DNA of 64,000 nucleotides from Manihot esculenta (taxonomy: Eukaryota > Streptophyta > Magnoliopsida > Malpighiales > Euphorbiaceae). Positions within the stretch are counted from its first letter, which is position 1; each line of letters starts with the position of its first letter. Under the pieces are notes generated by a model that did no database searches, had not been told where the DNA came from, and saw only the letters and a list, made by a program, of their open reading frames with translations. This document shows, piece by piece, positions 24,409 to 35,800 of this stretch. The stretch is from NCBI RefSeq assembly GCF_001659605.2, contig NC_035171.2, forward strand, positions 27,941,825 through 28,005,824. The letters are read 5' to 3'. A program made the translations under genes and the position numbers.

Positions 24409-25227
24409 TTAAAAGCTATAATTAGGTTTAAACAATCCCTTGTTCAATGGCTTTGAATTATCCTTCTCACTCAATCTCTCATCAGATCCTCCATTTTCAT
24501 TTCCTCCATCACTAACTTCATCTTCTTCCTTGATATCTTCAAAGGCAGGATGGTTAAAAATGTTGTTGAGAAGCTGGGTCCCTCTAAGGGCATTTGTTAA
24601 GGGCAAGTGCCCTTCAGGAGTTTCATCATTGAGCTCCCAGATGAATTCATTAGGGAATGATCTATAGTTGTATTGCTCAACTTCAGTATCAAGCTTTTTC
24701 ATCCACCCGACCTTGATGAAGAACTTGGTGAAGTCTTTATTAGCCTTTTTCTGCCATATTCTCTTTTGAATGCTGTATCCAAACTTGTTGTTGCTGTGTT
24801 CTTTCCATAATTCATCAATGGCTTTAAGGTCCTTCTCTGAAATGAACTGGACTTCAGAGAAGAAGACATAGCCACGTTTCTGTGCTGCTTCACCTGCAAG
24901 GACTATGAGAAGGCGGCGGGTTTCTTCATCTGCTTGACGGAAGTTTTGGGTGGAGAGATGTTGGTGGAGTAGATCAAGGGAAAAAGTCTGGGAAGTTGAA
25001 GGAGTGGTGGAAGTGGTGGGGGAGATAGAGAAAGTAGCGGTGGTGGAGGAAGAGGAAGATATGAAGAGGGAGAGAGAAGTATTGGTAGTAGAGATGGAGG
25101 TGGTGGGTTTGAGGAAAAGAGAGGAGGTGGGAGTGGAGTCTGCGGGTTGGAGCTTGAGGAGGGAGGGATGGTGGTGGTGGTGGTGGTGGTGGTGATGGTG
25201 GAGGGATTGGAGAGGGTTGGTGGCCAT
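24409..25227 (-). CDS. GUN4: Tetrapyrrole-binding protein GUN4, chloroplastic
   Basis: A single-exon 272-aa protein starting at the ATG at 25225-25227 (MATNPLQSL). Residues 1 to about 75 are Ser/Thr-rich with few acidic residues, typical of a chloroplast transit peptide, and contain 11 consecutive His. The GUN4 core follows from about residue 90: a helix with FRQADEETRRLLIVLAGEAA, then DLKAIDELWKEHSNNKFGYS and IWQKKANKDFTKFFIKVGW, ending near GTQLLNNIFNHPAF. An acidic, disordered C-terminal tail follows, as in plant GUN4. The family binds protoporphyrin IX and Mg-protoporphyrin, activates Mg-chelatase in the plastid and contributes to retrograde signalling. All domain parts appear intact. Confidence 0.95.
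   Translation of the reverse strand: MATNPLQSLHHHHHHHHHHHPSLLKLQPADSTPTSSLFLKPTTSISTTNTSLSLFISSSSSTTATFSISPTTSTTPSTSQTFSLDLLHQHLSTQNFRQADEETRRLLIVLAGEAAQKRGYVFFSEVQFISEKDLKAIDELWKEHSNNKFGYSIQKRIWQKKANKDFTKFFIKVGWMKKLDTEVEQYNYRSFPNEFIWELNDETPEGHLPLTNALRGTQLLNNIFNHPAFEDIKEEDEVSDGGNENGGSDERLSEKDNSKPLNKGLFKPNYSF
25163..25204. repeat. GUN4 trinucleotide (GTG/CAC) repeat
   Basis: About eleven near-perfect ggt/gat units on the plus strand encode the His run in the GUN4 transit region. Such repeats vary in length between alleles. Confidence 0.85.
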
Positions 25228-25552
25228 TTGGAGTTCTTTCAAAGATTAGAAGGTGGAGAAGCTAGGAGGCCATTAGTGGGATGCTGTTGGGGTGAAGGGG
25301 AAGTAGAAAGGAGTACGATAAGTTTGATGGCAATGGGATATGTGGGTATTGATGAAAGATAAGGATTTTGTGAAGAAGTGAAGAAGCCAGTAAAGGCAAT
25401 ACGAAAATGAATTTTGATTGGCTGGAAGTGGGTGAGGCTAGATTTTCTCTCCACATGGAATCCGGATTGAAACGCTTCATGTATAAAAACAACAAATTAT
25501 AAAGCCTTATTTAATTCGAAGTATATTCCTTAAGAAACATATTTTCAAGTAG
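25228..25552 (-). promoter_or_regulatory. Upstream region of GUN4
   Basis: Non-coding and more GC-rich than the flanking DNA. It should hold the GUN4 5' UTR and promoter. No light-response element is clear enough to name. Confidence 0.4.
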
Positions 25553-25870
25553 GAGTGAACATTCGTTGAATTGAATCCAAGTAGATAGAAATTTTTTTTT
25601 ATCAATTTCCCTGATTAAAATTTTTAATTAATTTTTAAAATATTAATCAAATTAAAATTACTCAAGATATTTAATTGATTATCGATTATAATTGAATCAA
25701 TCAAAAGAAAGTTAAAAGAAAATTACATTTTATATATGTTATTAATCAATTAATATATAAATAAATAATTATAATAATTTTTTATTTATAAAATAATAAA
25801 TATAACTTATTTGAATAAAATATTGATTATAAAATAAATAAAATTAAAAAACAATAATTATAAAATATAT
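25553..25870. repeat. AT-rich dispersed repeat, same type as 950-1415
   Basis: It opens with aggagtgaacattcgttgaattgaa, like the gagtgagcactattcgg end of the first copy, followed by AT-rich arms. Decayed. Confidence 0.35.
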
Positions 25871-26084
25871 ATTATTAATGATATCAGTTGGACCTTGGAC
25901 ACCCTAATTCTTATTAAGTCCATAAAAGAGAGTTAGGCTATAGTATCATGTCAATCCAGTACACCGGTCCAAACAAAATAAAAATTTTCCCCTAAAACAG
26001 AAGGGATTTTCTAGTCCTAAACCAAAAGGATTTCCTAAGTTAAACTTCCTTTTTAATCCTAATTCTAAACTTATCATTTGAGTC

Positions 26085-26094
26085 TATATAAATA
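26085..26094 (+). promoter_or_regulatory. Candidate TATA box before the small ORF
   Basis: Tatataaata lies 68 bp before the ATG at 26162, a usual plant TATA-to-start distance. Confidence 0.45.
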
Positions 26095-26161
26095 AAAACT
26101 AGCTAGTATATACAACGGAAGAAACCAATAAAGCAATTGTTTTAATCTCATCTCCTTAACA

Positions 26162-26335
26162 ATGTCTTTTGCAGGCCCTTCCTCCATACTTGCTGTTCAA
26201 TATTATGTTGATCATATATTCACAACTGTCACAGCTGCAGCAGCAGTTGTCGATGAATGGATAGCTAATATGTTTGACTTAACACGGTCAGAGTCCGAGA
26301 TATTAAGGTCTAGATTACTCGATTTGATGGGTTAG
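26162..26335 (+). CDS. Small ORF (57 aa), unrecognised protein
   Basis: An uninterrupted ATG-to-TAG frame beginning MSFAGPSSILAVQYYVDHIF, followed by a hydrophobic and Ala-rich middle (TTVTAAAAVVDEWIANMF) and a charged amphipathic end (SESEILRSRLLDLMG). It is preceded by a TATA-like box and an aacaATG start context, and its composition differs from the AT-rich flanks. I do not recognise the family. The TAG falls near the edge of an unclassified repeat, so the protein may be truncated by that insertion or be a chance frame. A short secreted-type or membrane-associated helix is possible but unproven. Confidence 0.4.
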   Translation: MSFAGPSSILAVQYYVDHIFTTVTAAAAVVDEWIANMFDLTRSESEILRSRLLDLMG

Positions 26336-27094
26336 GGTTATAGACCCCTATGCATTCAGGACCAGGCCCATACAAGCGCTGAAGGAAATTAAATAGCTGC
26401 CTGACAATAAAAAAAAAAGAGGACGTCCGTACATACGGTCCTGCATGATGGGGACACATTGCTAGAAGATAAAGGAGGAGAGCTATAGGGAGAAAAGAGA
26501 GGAAGCAAAGGCCAATCACGGTGAAAATTACACTAGAAACACCCCAAATGAACTGAGTTTTGCTCGGAAAGGACCGCAGTTCTCATTCTCTAGCTCTATG
26601 GTGCCACGAGACGGTGAAAAATTCAAGAATCACCATCTACATCAAAAAACCACGCGGTGAAAATCGGATAGAGGAAGATGCTGATATAAAGAGAAAAGGC
26701 AACACGAGGTTGATTCACAAATCATGAAAGAAAAATATCATAACAAAGTTGTACGGTCATTTCTTTAGCTTAAAATATTTTCATTATCATGATTAATTAT
26801 AAAATTAAGATGGTAGACGAAAGTTTTGTGTGTATGAGACTGAACATGATAGTATATGGAAGTAGTTTAAAGGCATAAATTTTAATAGGGAAACATTGAG
26901 AAAATAATTATTTGTTTACGCATACTGTTGAGAAAAAACTGTAAAATAGATCAAACATGTGAATTATTATTTAGTGAATTCTTTGAATCACATAAAAAGA
27001 TAGGATTGGTCAAAATTAATATTTGCATTCACTTATAATATACCCTTTGTAAACTTTTACTTTGCAAAAAAATCTTAAAAATAAATAAGGAAAC

Positions 27095-27382
27095 CTCTAG
27101 TGAGATAGGTGACCAGTCTCAGAACATAACCACCGGCACCACAAAACCGGCTAGAAAGATGAAGCTCTTAGTGAGGTAGGTGACCGGTCTTGGAACATGA
27201 CCGCCAGCGCCACAAAACCGGCTGAGGAGAAGAAGACCCCAGTGAGGTAAGTGACCGGACTCGGAACATGACCGCTAGCACCATAAAATCGGCTAAAAAG
27301 ATGAAGTCTTTAGTGAGATAAGTGACCGGTCTCGGAACATAACCGCCGGCACCACAAAACCGGCTGAGAAACAAACGCCAAC
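27095..27382. repeat. Four-copy tandem array, 71-bp unit
   Basis: The block agtgagRtaRgtgaccggtc starts at 27099, 27170, 27241 and 27312, exactly 71 bp apart. Each unit then has ggaacatgaccgccggcacc and cacaaaaccggct. Confidence 0.95.
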
Positions 27383-27611
27383 ACAGAAAAACAGCATCAA
27401 CAAAGGCCATAAGCTTTTAAGAGAATAGGTAAAGGTCTAGCTTCGACCTCACAAAAAGAGCTCAGATAGTACAAAAACAACACATAAAAATCCAGTTTCA
27501 ACCTCACATGAAGGATTGAAACACTAGACCACAAATAAAAAAATTTGAATCCGACCTCACAAAAGAGTTCGGACCACAGGATAATGAGACTCTAATCACT
27601 ACAAAAAAACT

Positions 27612-29301
27612 GTGAAATTGCGACCAAAATTAGCGACCAAGTCAATAAAGTACTCAAAGAACCGCCTAACAGAGAAGGGAGGTGAAAGAGCTAGTCCTTC
27701 TAAACATACAGGTGGGTCCATAACACATGAGGAGCATGCTAGACGCATACAAAATGCTAAGACAGACAAAGTTCCTCCAACAGCAGCTGAGTTATTTCTC
27801 TACACCCATACAAAGAAGAGTGATCACAAAAAATTTGTTGATAAACGAGATGAAATTGTTTATGTAAGTTTCTATGTAAACAAGTTGTCTTTCTAAGTAA
27901 TATCTTGCAAGTATGATTTTGATATCTATGTGATTGATTTTTAGTTGTGTCATTGATTTTGAGTTGTTGATTGATTTTGAGTTGTGTGATTGATTTTCAG
28001 TTGCAAGTACGATTCTAATATCTCAATTGTGTGATTGATTTTGAGTTGTTGATTGATTTTGAGTTGTGTGATTGATTTTCAGTTGCAAGTATGATTATGA
28101 TATCTAGGTGATTCTCACAAGAAAATTATTTATGATTCCCAGTTGTGTGATTGATTTTGAGTTGTGTGATTGATTTTCAGTTGCAAGTATGATTCTGATA
28201 TCTAGGTAATTCTCACAAGGAAATTGTTTATGATTTCCAGTTGTGTGATTTATTTTGAGTTGTTGATTGATTTTGAGTTGTGTGATTGATTTTCAGTTGC
28301 AAGTATGATTCTGATATCTAGGTGATTCTCACAAGGAAATTGTTTATGATTCTCAGTTATGTGATTGATTTTGAGTTGTTTGATTGATTTTCAGTTGCAA
28401 GTATGATTCTGATATCTAGGTGATTCTCACAAAGAAATTGTTGATGCTTCTCAGTTGTGTGATTGATTTTGAGTTGTGTGATTGATTTTCAGTTGCAAGT
28501 ATGATTCTGATATCTAGGTGATTCTCACAAGGAAATTATTTATGATTCTCAGTTGTGTGATTGATTTTGAGTTGTGTGATTGATTTTCAGTTGCAAGTAT
28601 GATTCTGATATCTAGGTGATTCTCACAAGAAAATTGTTTATGATTCTCAGTTGTGTGATTGATTTTCAGTTGCAAGTATGATTTTGATATCCAGGTGATT
28701 CTCACAAGGAAATTGTTTATGATTCTCAGTTGTGTGATTGATTTTTCTATTATGATATCTTGAAAGTATTGTAAATGTGATATCTTGCAGGTATTATAAT
28801 TGTCATATCTTGTAGGCATTAGCATTTTTCCTTACTTTAGTATTCAAATTGAACTGTTATTCTGTAATTTTCTAGGAAAATTATCTGAAGCTAAAAGAAC
28901 AACATTCAAGCTAGTATGTGGGATCAGATCATGTGGAAGGAGATGGAGGAACTATTAATGAGGATCAATTGTTCATTACTGCAGCAGGAGGATGGCAAGG
29001 AAGTCGAGTTTATGGTTTAGGTAGTGCTGCCTCTTCTGCCTTCTCTCAAACAGGAACTGGGGGTACATCAACAAATGTTCCATCATCCCAATCACCAGAA
29101 TGGAAGAAGGAAATTGAAGCAAAGTTTGAAGAGAAGTATAATAGTTTGCAGAAACTTGTAGAAGACCAAAATCAGATGATAGCTCAAATGCGTGATGAAC
29201 TACAGGTAGCGAAGATGGGACATCAATCTTCCTCATTGATGCCATTATCATCTGATAGTCCTCCAGCTCATAGATCCCTTGGTGATTCACATATGGATTA
29301 G
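27612..29301 (+). pseudogene. CACTA Transposase_24-type (Ptta/En/Spm) gene, two exons, stop-interrupted
   Basis: Exon 1 ends at 27863 (GTAAGT donor) with HTGGSITHEEHARRIQNA and PTAAELFLYTHTKK, the conserved core of plant Ptta/En/Spm accessory transposase proteins. Exon 2 starts at 28876 in the same phase and continues as ENYLKLKEQHSS, then TAG (28912-28914). Beyond the stop, in the same frame, come AAGGWQGSRVYGLGSAA (the second conserved block) and a coiled-coil-like Glu/Gln-rich tail (EWKKEIEAKFEEKYNSLQKL) up to 29301. The true N-terminus is missing. One stop codon separates the two family motifs. Confidence 0.75.
27930..28745. repeat. ~98-bp tandem array in the CACTA gene intron
   Basis: The landmark gattctgatatctaggtgat recurs at 28307, 28405, 28503 and 28601 (98-bp steps; 116 bp between the copy at 28191 and the next). 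Each unit adds ttgattttcagttgcaagta and ctcacaaggaaattgtttat. Partial units extend on both sides. Confidence 0.9.
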
Positions 29302-29639
29302 CATGATATCATTACTCACTGACTTAAATAATATATTTTATGATATGAATTTGATACTATTTGGATCCATCATGTATTTTGAGATATTTTAAGTTTCTTA
29401 GTGTTGAACTATAGTAATGTTTTGGACTTTTAGATTGCAGAATTATGAAATGAAGTTGATATGTATATATTGTCTTTGATGTTTTATGTATTGGAATGTG
29501 TGTGTACATATTGATATTATAGCAGGTTTATGAATTTATTAAAAAAATGATATGAATTAGATTTAAATGTATTTATTAGTGACTAATCAGCCACAAAAAC
29601 AAATTAAATAATAAATATTTTTTTAGTTTTACTATTAAT

Positions 29640-30120
29640 TTGCGACGAAATAGCGACTAAATGCTCTTCCCTGGTGCGATCAAATAACAACGAAACAGCG
29701 ATCAAATTAGCGACTAAAACAGCGACCATTTCGCGACCAAAATGTAACGACTAATTTACTTCCAAACAGCGACTAAATGCTCTTCCCTTACGCGATCAAA
29801 TAACAACGAAATAGCGACCAAATTAGCGATTAAAACAGCGATCATTTCGCGACCAAAATGTAACGACCAGTTTACTTCCACACAGCGACTAAATGCTCTT
29901 CCCTGTGGCGATCAAATAACAACGAAATAGCGATCAAATTAGCGACCATTTCGCGACCAAAATTTAATGACCAATTTACTTCCATCCAGCGACTAAATGC
30001 AAGACCCTAAGACGATCAAATAACAACGAAATAGCGACCAAATTAGCGACCGTTTCGCGACCAAAATTTAACGACCAATTTACTTCCACCCAGCGACTAA
30101 TATTTTTAATACTTAATTTG
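29640..30120. repeat. CACTA 3' subterminal repeat array, 104-118-bp units
   Basis: The block tttacttccannnagcgac recurs at roughly 29754, 29871, 29975 and 30079, alternating with aatagcgaccaaattagcgac and catttcgcgaccaaaat. Confidence 0.85.
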
Positions 30121-31480
30121 CCATGACACCAAATTAGCGACAAAAAAATGGTCGCTGATTGGTTGCTAATTTAGCAACTAATTTTCAGATTGTCGCCAAA
30201 ACTTTAGCGACTGGCCAAATACCGACCATTTCGTTTTGGTCGCTAAATGGTCGCTATTGCATAATAGCGACAAAATCTTTCTTTTTAGCGACCAAAATTT
30301 TGGTCGCTAAATCACTGTTTTTTTGTAGTGAATCTCAAAAAACGGCTAGCGTATAAAGAAATTAGCCTAAAGAATCCTAATGCCAGCTTCATGAAGTAAT
30401 GTGGCCTACTAAAGGCCAATTCAAGGCTCACAGCACCAAAGCGCTACACCGACCTCAGGAAAATGAGCTCGGTGTCAGTAAGGCCAATAGGTAAATAGAA
30501 CTAAAGCAAAGCGAATCCTAGGCAAAATACATATCAAGATAGAGAATTAAACGAAAGAGCAGGGGCAATCATGAGAGGCTTCGACCTTGAGAATTGACTT
30601 CTGGTATAAAACCAATCCGATTAGCCTAGAAGAAAGGCCTAGGCAGTAAAGAGTCCAGAAGATGCTTGGGGACAGATGGCTCGGAAAGCGCTTAGGGGCC
30701 AATAACCCAAATAACCGAGACGCACCTAAGAGCAAAACGCTGAGATAAAGAATTAATGAGCTTAGGATGATATCAAGAGCCAGAGAGCCCGAACAAGGAG
30801 GCAGAGCCAAAGAGCCCAGAATGATATAAAAAACTGAAGAGCTCGAATAAAGAATCAGAGTTAAAGAGCCCCGCAAAAAGCTGAAATGCTCATAAAAACT
30901 AATACGCAAGATTGATATATAGAAGGAAGCACCAAAACAGCAGGACAGATTCCCTTCTCCAACGGTCATAAATAACCATCGGAGATGTGAAGGGCAGCAC
31001 CAGCACTAGGTAAAATAAGACCCCTCAAGATCATGACACATGTACACGTAATTTAAAAAAATCGAATGAACCATTCTGAATGGTCAAATCAAGTAGTAGC
31101 ATCAAGCCTCAGTATGGTTAGGTCCAAAACAGATAGACCGACCTCTTCAACCCTTGGCCGATCTCTCCAAAGCCCAGAGAGGTTGGACATATCTCTTCAA
31201 AAGCCTACACCAACAAGGTTATAAGCCTATAAGAAAAAGTTGAGAAATAAGCAGCCTAGCTAAGGGCCTCGGCATACATAAAGTTCAGTAAATAAGACAA
31301 TAACCTAACTCTGACCTCACGGAAAGGCTTGGATTACAAGGACGTAAGTAAAAAATTCTAATTCAATCTCACTAGAGGACACAGATTATAAGAATACCAA
31401 TAGTAGGTATTGCTTCAACCTAGTCAAAAGGCTCAAACCACAGGAATATGGGACCCTAATATCACAACATTGTTATAGTG

Positions 31481-31756
31481 TAATTCAATTATCAATTCAT
31501 TATTCATTATTTAACAGTTGTTTAATACAAACTATAATCGTTTGCAACTGTTCAGACAAATGTCTAAATAATATATAAGTAATTTAGATTTCAAATTTAA
31601 AAATGAATATTTATTAGAGGACAAGTGCTAAATGACAATTTTTTTTTATTTTTAATATAATTTTATTAATTTTTAAATTCCTTTTAGAAGATCTTAAGTC
31701 ACTTTATATAGGAATTAAAATTTTCTATAATATAAACTCTAAAATACTTAAATAAT

Positions 31757-31812
<56 letters not shown>

Positions 31813-32899
31813 GAGAATTTTTACTATCTTTTCACGTGAATGTCAACCCATGCAATGCTCTGTATGCTTAATGACCCCACCAGACCATTATTATGCACCT
31901 AATCACCCTTAAGTTTTTCCTTTTTTTAATCATATAATTTCATTTTTTTTCTAATTTTCAAACACCTATGCATGAGTTTTATAATTATTTTTTCATTTTT
32001 CATTTTTTATTAATTATTTTATTTAACCATTTAATTATTAATTTTATACTAATTATTATTTTTTATTATATATTATAACATTTTATATTTACTTAAATAA
32101 TATCCAAGGTTATTGGCGACAGAAATAATAATTTTGAAATAACTGACAATTTTTTTTCTTTTTTTTTTATCATAAAAAGACAATAATAATCCCATATTGC
32201 TAATTAATGTAAATTTTATAACCATTTCAAAAAAAATGTAAATTTTATAAAAACAATTATTTTGTTTTTCTCAAATTTTATTATGTGGAGGTGATTACAA
32301 TCAAGGAAAAAGAACTTTAGGGCCGCAAATAGGATAAGGATTCTCTCTACTCATCTGAGAAATGAACACAATAATATTTTAGGAAGCAAAAGCCTCCACT
32401 GGATGTTTGTTTTCCATGCTTCTCACCCAATCGAATATTCCTCTGGCCTGCCTGTGGGCAAAAAATGTATCTGCGCAGTTGGGAGGATTTTTTTTTAATC
32501 GAACAGTTGAGAGTTATTAATATTCAAATTGCAAAGCTAATATATATTATACTGCACAGTTTGGATACTCTCATCCAACAACCGATCATAATAATATTTA
32601 AAGATACAATATAAGCGTTTAAGGATAAATATATTTAAATAAATTTAAAAGGTTTTAAATTTCACTTTACGGCTACATGCAAAAAAAAAACTTACCCTTT
32701 CCTTCACGTAGTTGAAATACTAAATCATTTAGTGGGGCCACTGAGCTCGTAGATTTGGTCTTTGTATTTTAAAATGTCCACTTAACCTCTGACGACTGAC
32801 TCCCTTGCACAACAGCACGAAACCTCCGGTCTACTTATTGTTATCGGTCTTCGTTGTGTTGGTCATGGTTTCACAACTGTAGCGTCTTTGAAGCTTTCG
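31481..32899 (+). promoter_or_regulatory. Upstream region of kinase 1, AT-rich, with (AT)n tract
   Basis: No gene is seen. A long (AT)n run occupies about 31759-31808. The last 150 bp before the ATG are GC-richer (5' UTR-like). No core promoter element is assigned with confidence. Confidence 0.4.
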
Positions 32900-35800
32900 A
32901 TGGGTTGCGGCTGCAGCAAGCGTAGTACCCTCGATGATTATGATACAGGTATATTTTTATGAGCACAAAGAACTATTAAAGCCGCGCAGGGCTTTGGTGC
33001 TCCTTTTTCATGCAAGTTCTATGCTCGTTCTCATGTTTCATTTACTTGGGACTAATTGAGGCGCATTATAATCTCAGATTATGCGTACACATCCATAGCA
33101 CAGCCATCTGCGTCTTCATCTTTATATTTCACCGCTGGTAGCCCATCGTCACTTCCTAAGACGGACAAAGGATATGGACAGAGACGATCTATGCAAGCTT
33201 TTGTCTCTCAGAATTATGAAGGATTTGGACAGAGCCAATCTGCATCTTCAACCTCACTTCCCAAGGAGCCTCATAGTCATACGCCTGTCTCCCAGAATCG
33301 TCAAGGACATGGACATACGCCAAAGGAAACTGGTGAGTTCTTTAATAGATTCAATGAAAACTTGCTTAGACAAAGACTTTATGGACTGGTAGTGTAAAAT
33401 TATAGTAGGGTTTTATATGGTTCTCACTGTAATTTTACACTACGCATCCATATAAAACCGGTCTAATTAAATGGTTTTACACTATGGATTCATCTACAAG
33501 ATTGTAGCCAAAGGATTCATCTACAAGATTGTAGCTAAGGTTTTGGTCCAAGAATAGATATGTGGTCTTCATGTTCCAATATTATAGTTGAATCTCATGC
33601 CCCTAGCGACTGTTTTTTACGGCTAACTCCATATCTAACAGTCTTCAAGTTCTTCCACCGACCCAATTCATACATATCCTAAGAGAATCAAATTAGATTG
33701 CAGATGCTCTTGCAAAGCAGGGTATTCCCAGGACTAAGGATTTTATTGCTTGGTTGACTTTTCTGTTTTGTCGATATATCTCTTGTACCAGGTTTTTCAC
33801 TTAGCATGTTTTATCTTAGGTTGCGAGTTTTGGGGGTTTGGTGACCGGATGTACCCAAATTTCTCAATGCTAAGTTTTTCTTGATTTATTAATAATATTT
33901 TACTTATAAAAAAAATATTTTCTAATCCTCCTCTAACTAATTGAGGTATGTTATAATTGATCAGATGATAGATACAAGTCACCGGCTGTAGAGTCAGTTG
34001 CGTCTAGCTCATCCTCGTTTCCTGAGGAGAGTAAAATTAATCATGCATCTGGCTTTGAGCTAAAGAAATATAGTTTTAAAGAACTAGCAGAGGCAACTGA
34101 ACATTTCTCCAACAACAAATTCCTTGGCGAGGGTGCTTTTGGCCAAGTCTTTAAGGCAAACCTAGACGGAAAAGAAGTTGCTATCAAGAAACTCAAAATG
34201 GTACTGATGGATACCGAGGTTGACCATAGTGATGAGCAGCCGAAAAATCTCGAGAAACTGTTGGAGGAGCTTGATGTCCTAAGAATTGTGAATCACCCAA
34301 ATGTTGTTAAAATGGTCGGCTACTGCAATGAACAAAAGAATAAATTGCTCGTTTTAGAATATGTTGCCAATAAGTCCTTGAGGTTTCATTTAAATGGTAA
34401 GTCCTTTGAGCCATTTTATTTATTTATTTATTTTGAGTTTGTGGTAATTATTTGAATAATGCTAAAAAAATTATTTATCAATATAGGGTGAAATTGAAAC
34501 TATTTATCAATTTAATGTTTGCTCTAAATAAGTCAATGCAACATACATTTTTTAAAGCACTAACAAGCATATAAATCAAAATTCGTACTTATGAAAATGT
34601 AAAAAAAATATATATATTATTTAAATTAAGTCGACATAAATCTCTAGTATAAAATGAACGGATCATATAAATCTGGTTTAAATAAAAATTTATTTATAAA
34701 AAAATCAATGAAAAATATATATTTTTTCCGTGAAATGCTAGTTTTGACTAGAATCTAGACAAATAGTATAATTACCATCTCCACTCTATAAAGACACCAA
34801 TTAGTCAAGCTCATATTAAATTGGTTCGTTTATTTACTTTGGTGAGTTCTTCTTCTCTTCCCTAATACATATATATATTTGTTGTGTTTTAGTATTTATT
34901 TAAAGACTAACTAGATTATAAAAGTATAATGTTTATATGTTTTTATAGTTTTATCTAAACATTTTAAATTTATTTTTATAATTTATTCGAGTGTAATTTC
35001 ACTTAAGTTTATATTTGAAATTCAATTTTTATTCGCATATCATTCCACACTAATACAAAATAGGTCTGAGGCAGCTACGGTGAATTATTGTGTTTTAATG
35101 CTTTAATTATAATCATAGGCTAATAGCAACATTTTGAAATTCACTGCAGAGACACATTTGTCTTTGTTACCGAGTATAAACAGCGGCTTATTTACTTTTT
35201 GATAATAAATAAAAAATTTGATTAAAATTATAATTTTATTAAATATAAAATAAATTTTCGCTTATAGTATATTATTGTATAGTTAAAAAAAGTGAATTTT
35301 CTATATAATAATTTTGAATTGCCGTCTAATTGTTACCGAATATTAGGATAACAATTATATAACTCTTTCTAAAATACTACTGTCTAAAGACTAAGATATT
35401 GTAGTGGTATAATAAGTAAAGATGAATATGATATATCATAAGTACAAAAATTAAACTTCAAATATTAACTTTAAAATTTAGTTGAAAATTGCACTCAATT
35501 AGAAAGGTTAAAGACAATACATTTAAAACTAAACATTTACATTAAAATGCAAAAACACTTAAATATTTAGCGTCTACTATCCAATTGGCGCACTTGAATT
35601 TTTATAATCTATACATAGAGTTTTATTAGTGTGAACATTCTCCATTTATTGAAGAACATTACACAGATTTATATTCTAAAACTTTTTGGTAATATATATA
35701 TATATATATATTTAGAAGGAATTGAAAGCAGCCCATGTAAAGTAGAAATTTGTAGTTTAAGATTTTCGATTATTTGTAATACAAATTATGTATTATATAT

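Larger units (their letters stand above)
27597..30330 (+). mobile_element. Non-autonomous CACTA (En/Spm-type) transposon, 2734 bp
   Basis: The left end CACTACAAAAAAACTGTG (27597) and the right end CACTGTTTTTTTGTAGTG (to 30330) are terminal inverted repeats, flanked by the 3-bp duplication AAT (27594-27596, 30331-30333). Both subterminal regions are loaded with agcgac / gtcgct motifs, the type of array that CACTA accessory proteins bind. The interior has a two-exon transposase-related gene with a premature stop and a tandem array in its intron. The main catalytic transposase (TNP2-type) is absent, so movement would need help in trans. Confidence 0.95.
26336..31480. repeat. Unclassified repeat block (LTR-element-like), split by a CACTA element
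   Basis: This non-coding, moderately GC-rich block differs from its AT-rich flanks. It carries recurrent motifs such as cgacctcacaaaagagctcgg and ggaccacagg at 27430-27590 and again at 31300-31450, on both sides of the CACTA insertion, so the two sides belong to one older repeat. No LTR pair, PBS or polyprotein was found. A frame of 140 codons on the minus strand at 30547-30969 is repetitive and domain-free. Confidence 0.5.

Noticed and set aside
24950..25195. Plus-strand Val/Glu/Trp-rich open frame
   Set aside because: Antisense shadow of the GUN4 low-complexity transit region.
27930..28745. CRISPR-like spaced repeats
   Set aside because: Units are contiguous ~98-bp tandem copies without unique spacers, inside a plant CACTA element.
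30547..30969. 140-codon minus-strand open frame
   Set aside because: Made of repeated Leu/Ser-rich segments from the unclassified repeat; no domain, no start context, no splice support.
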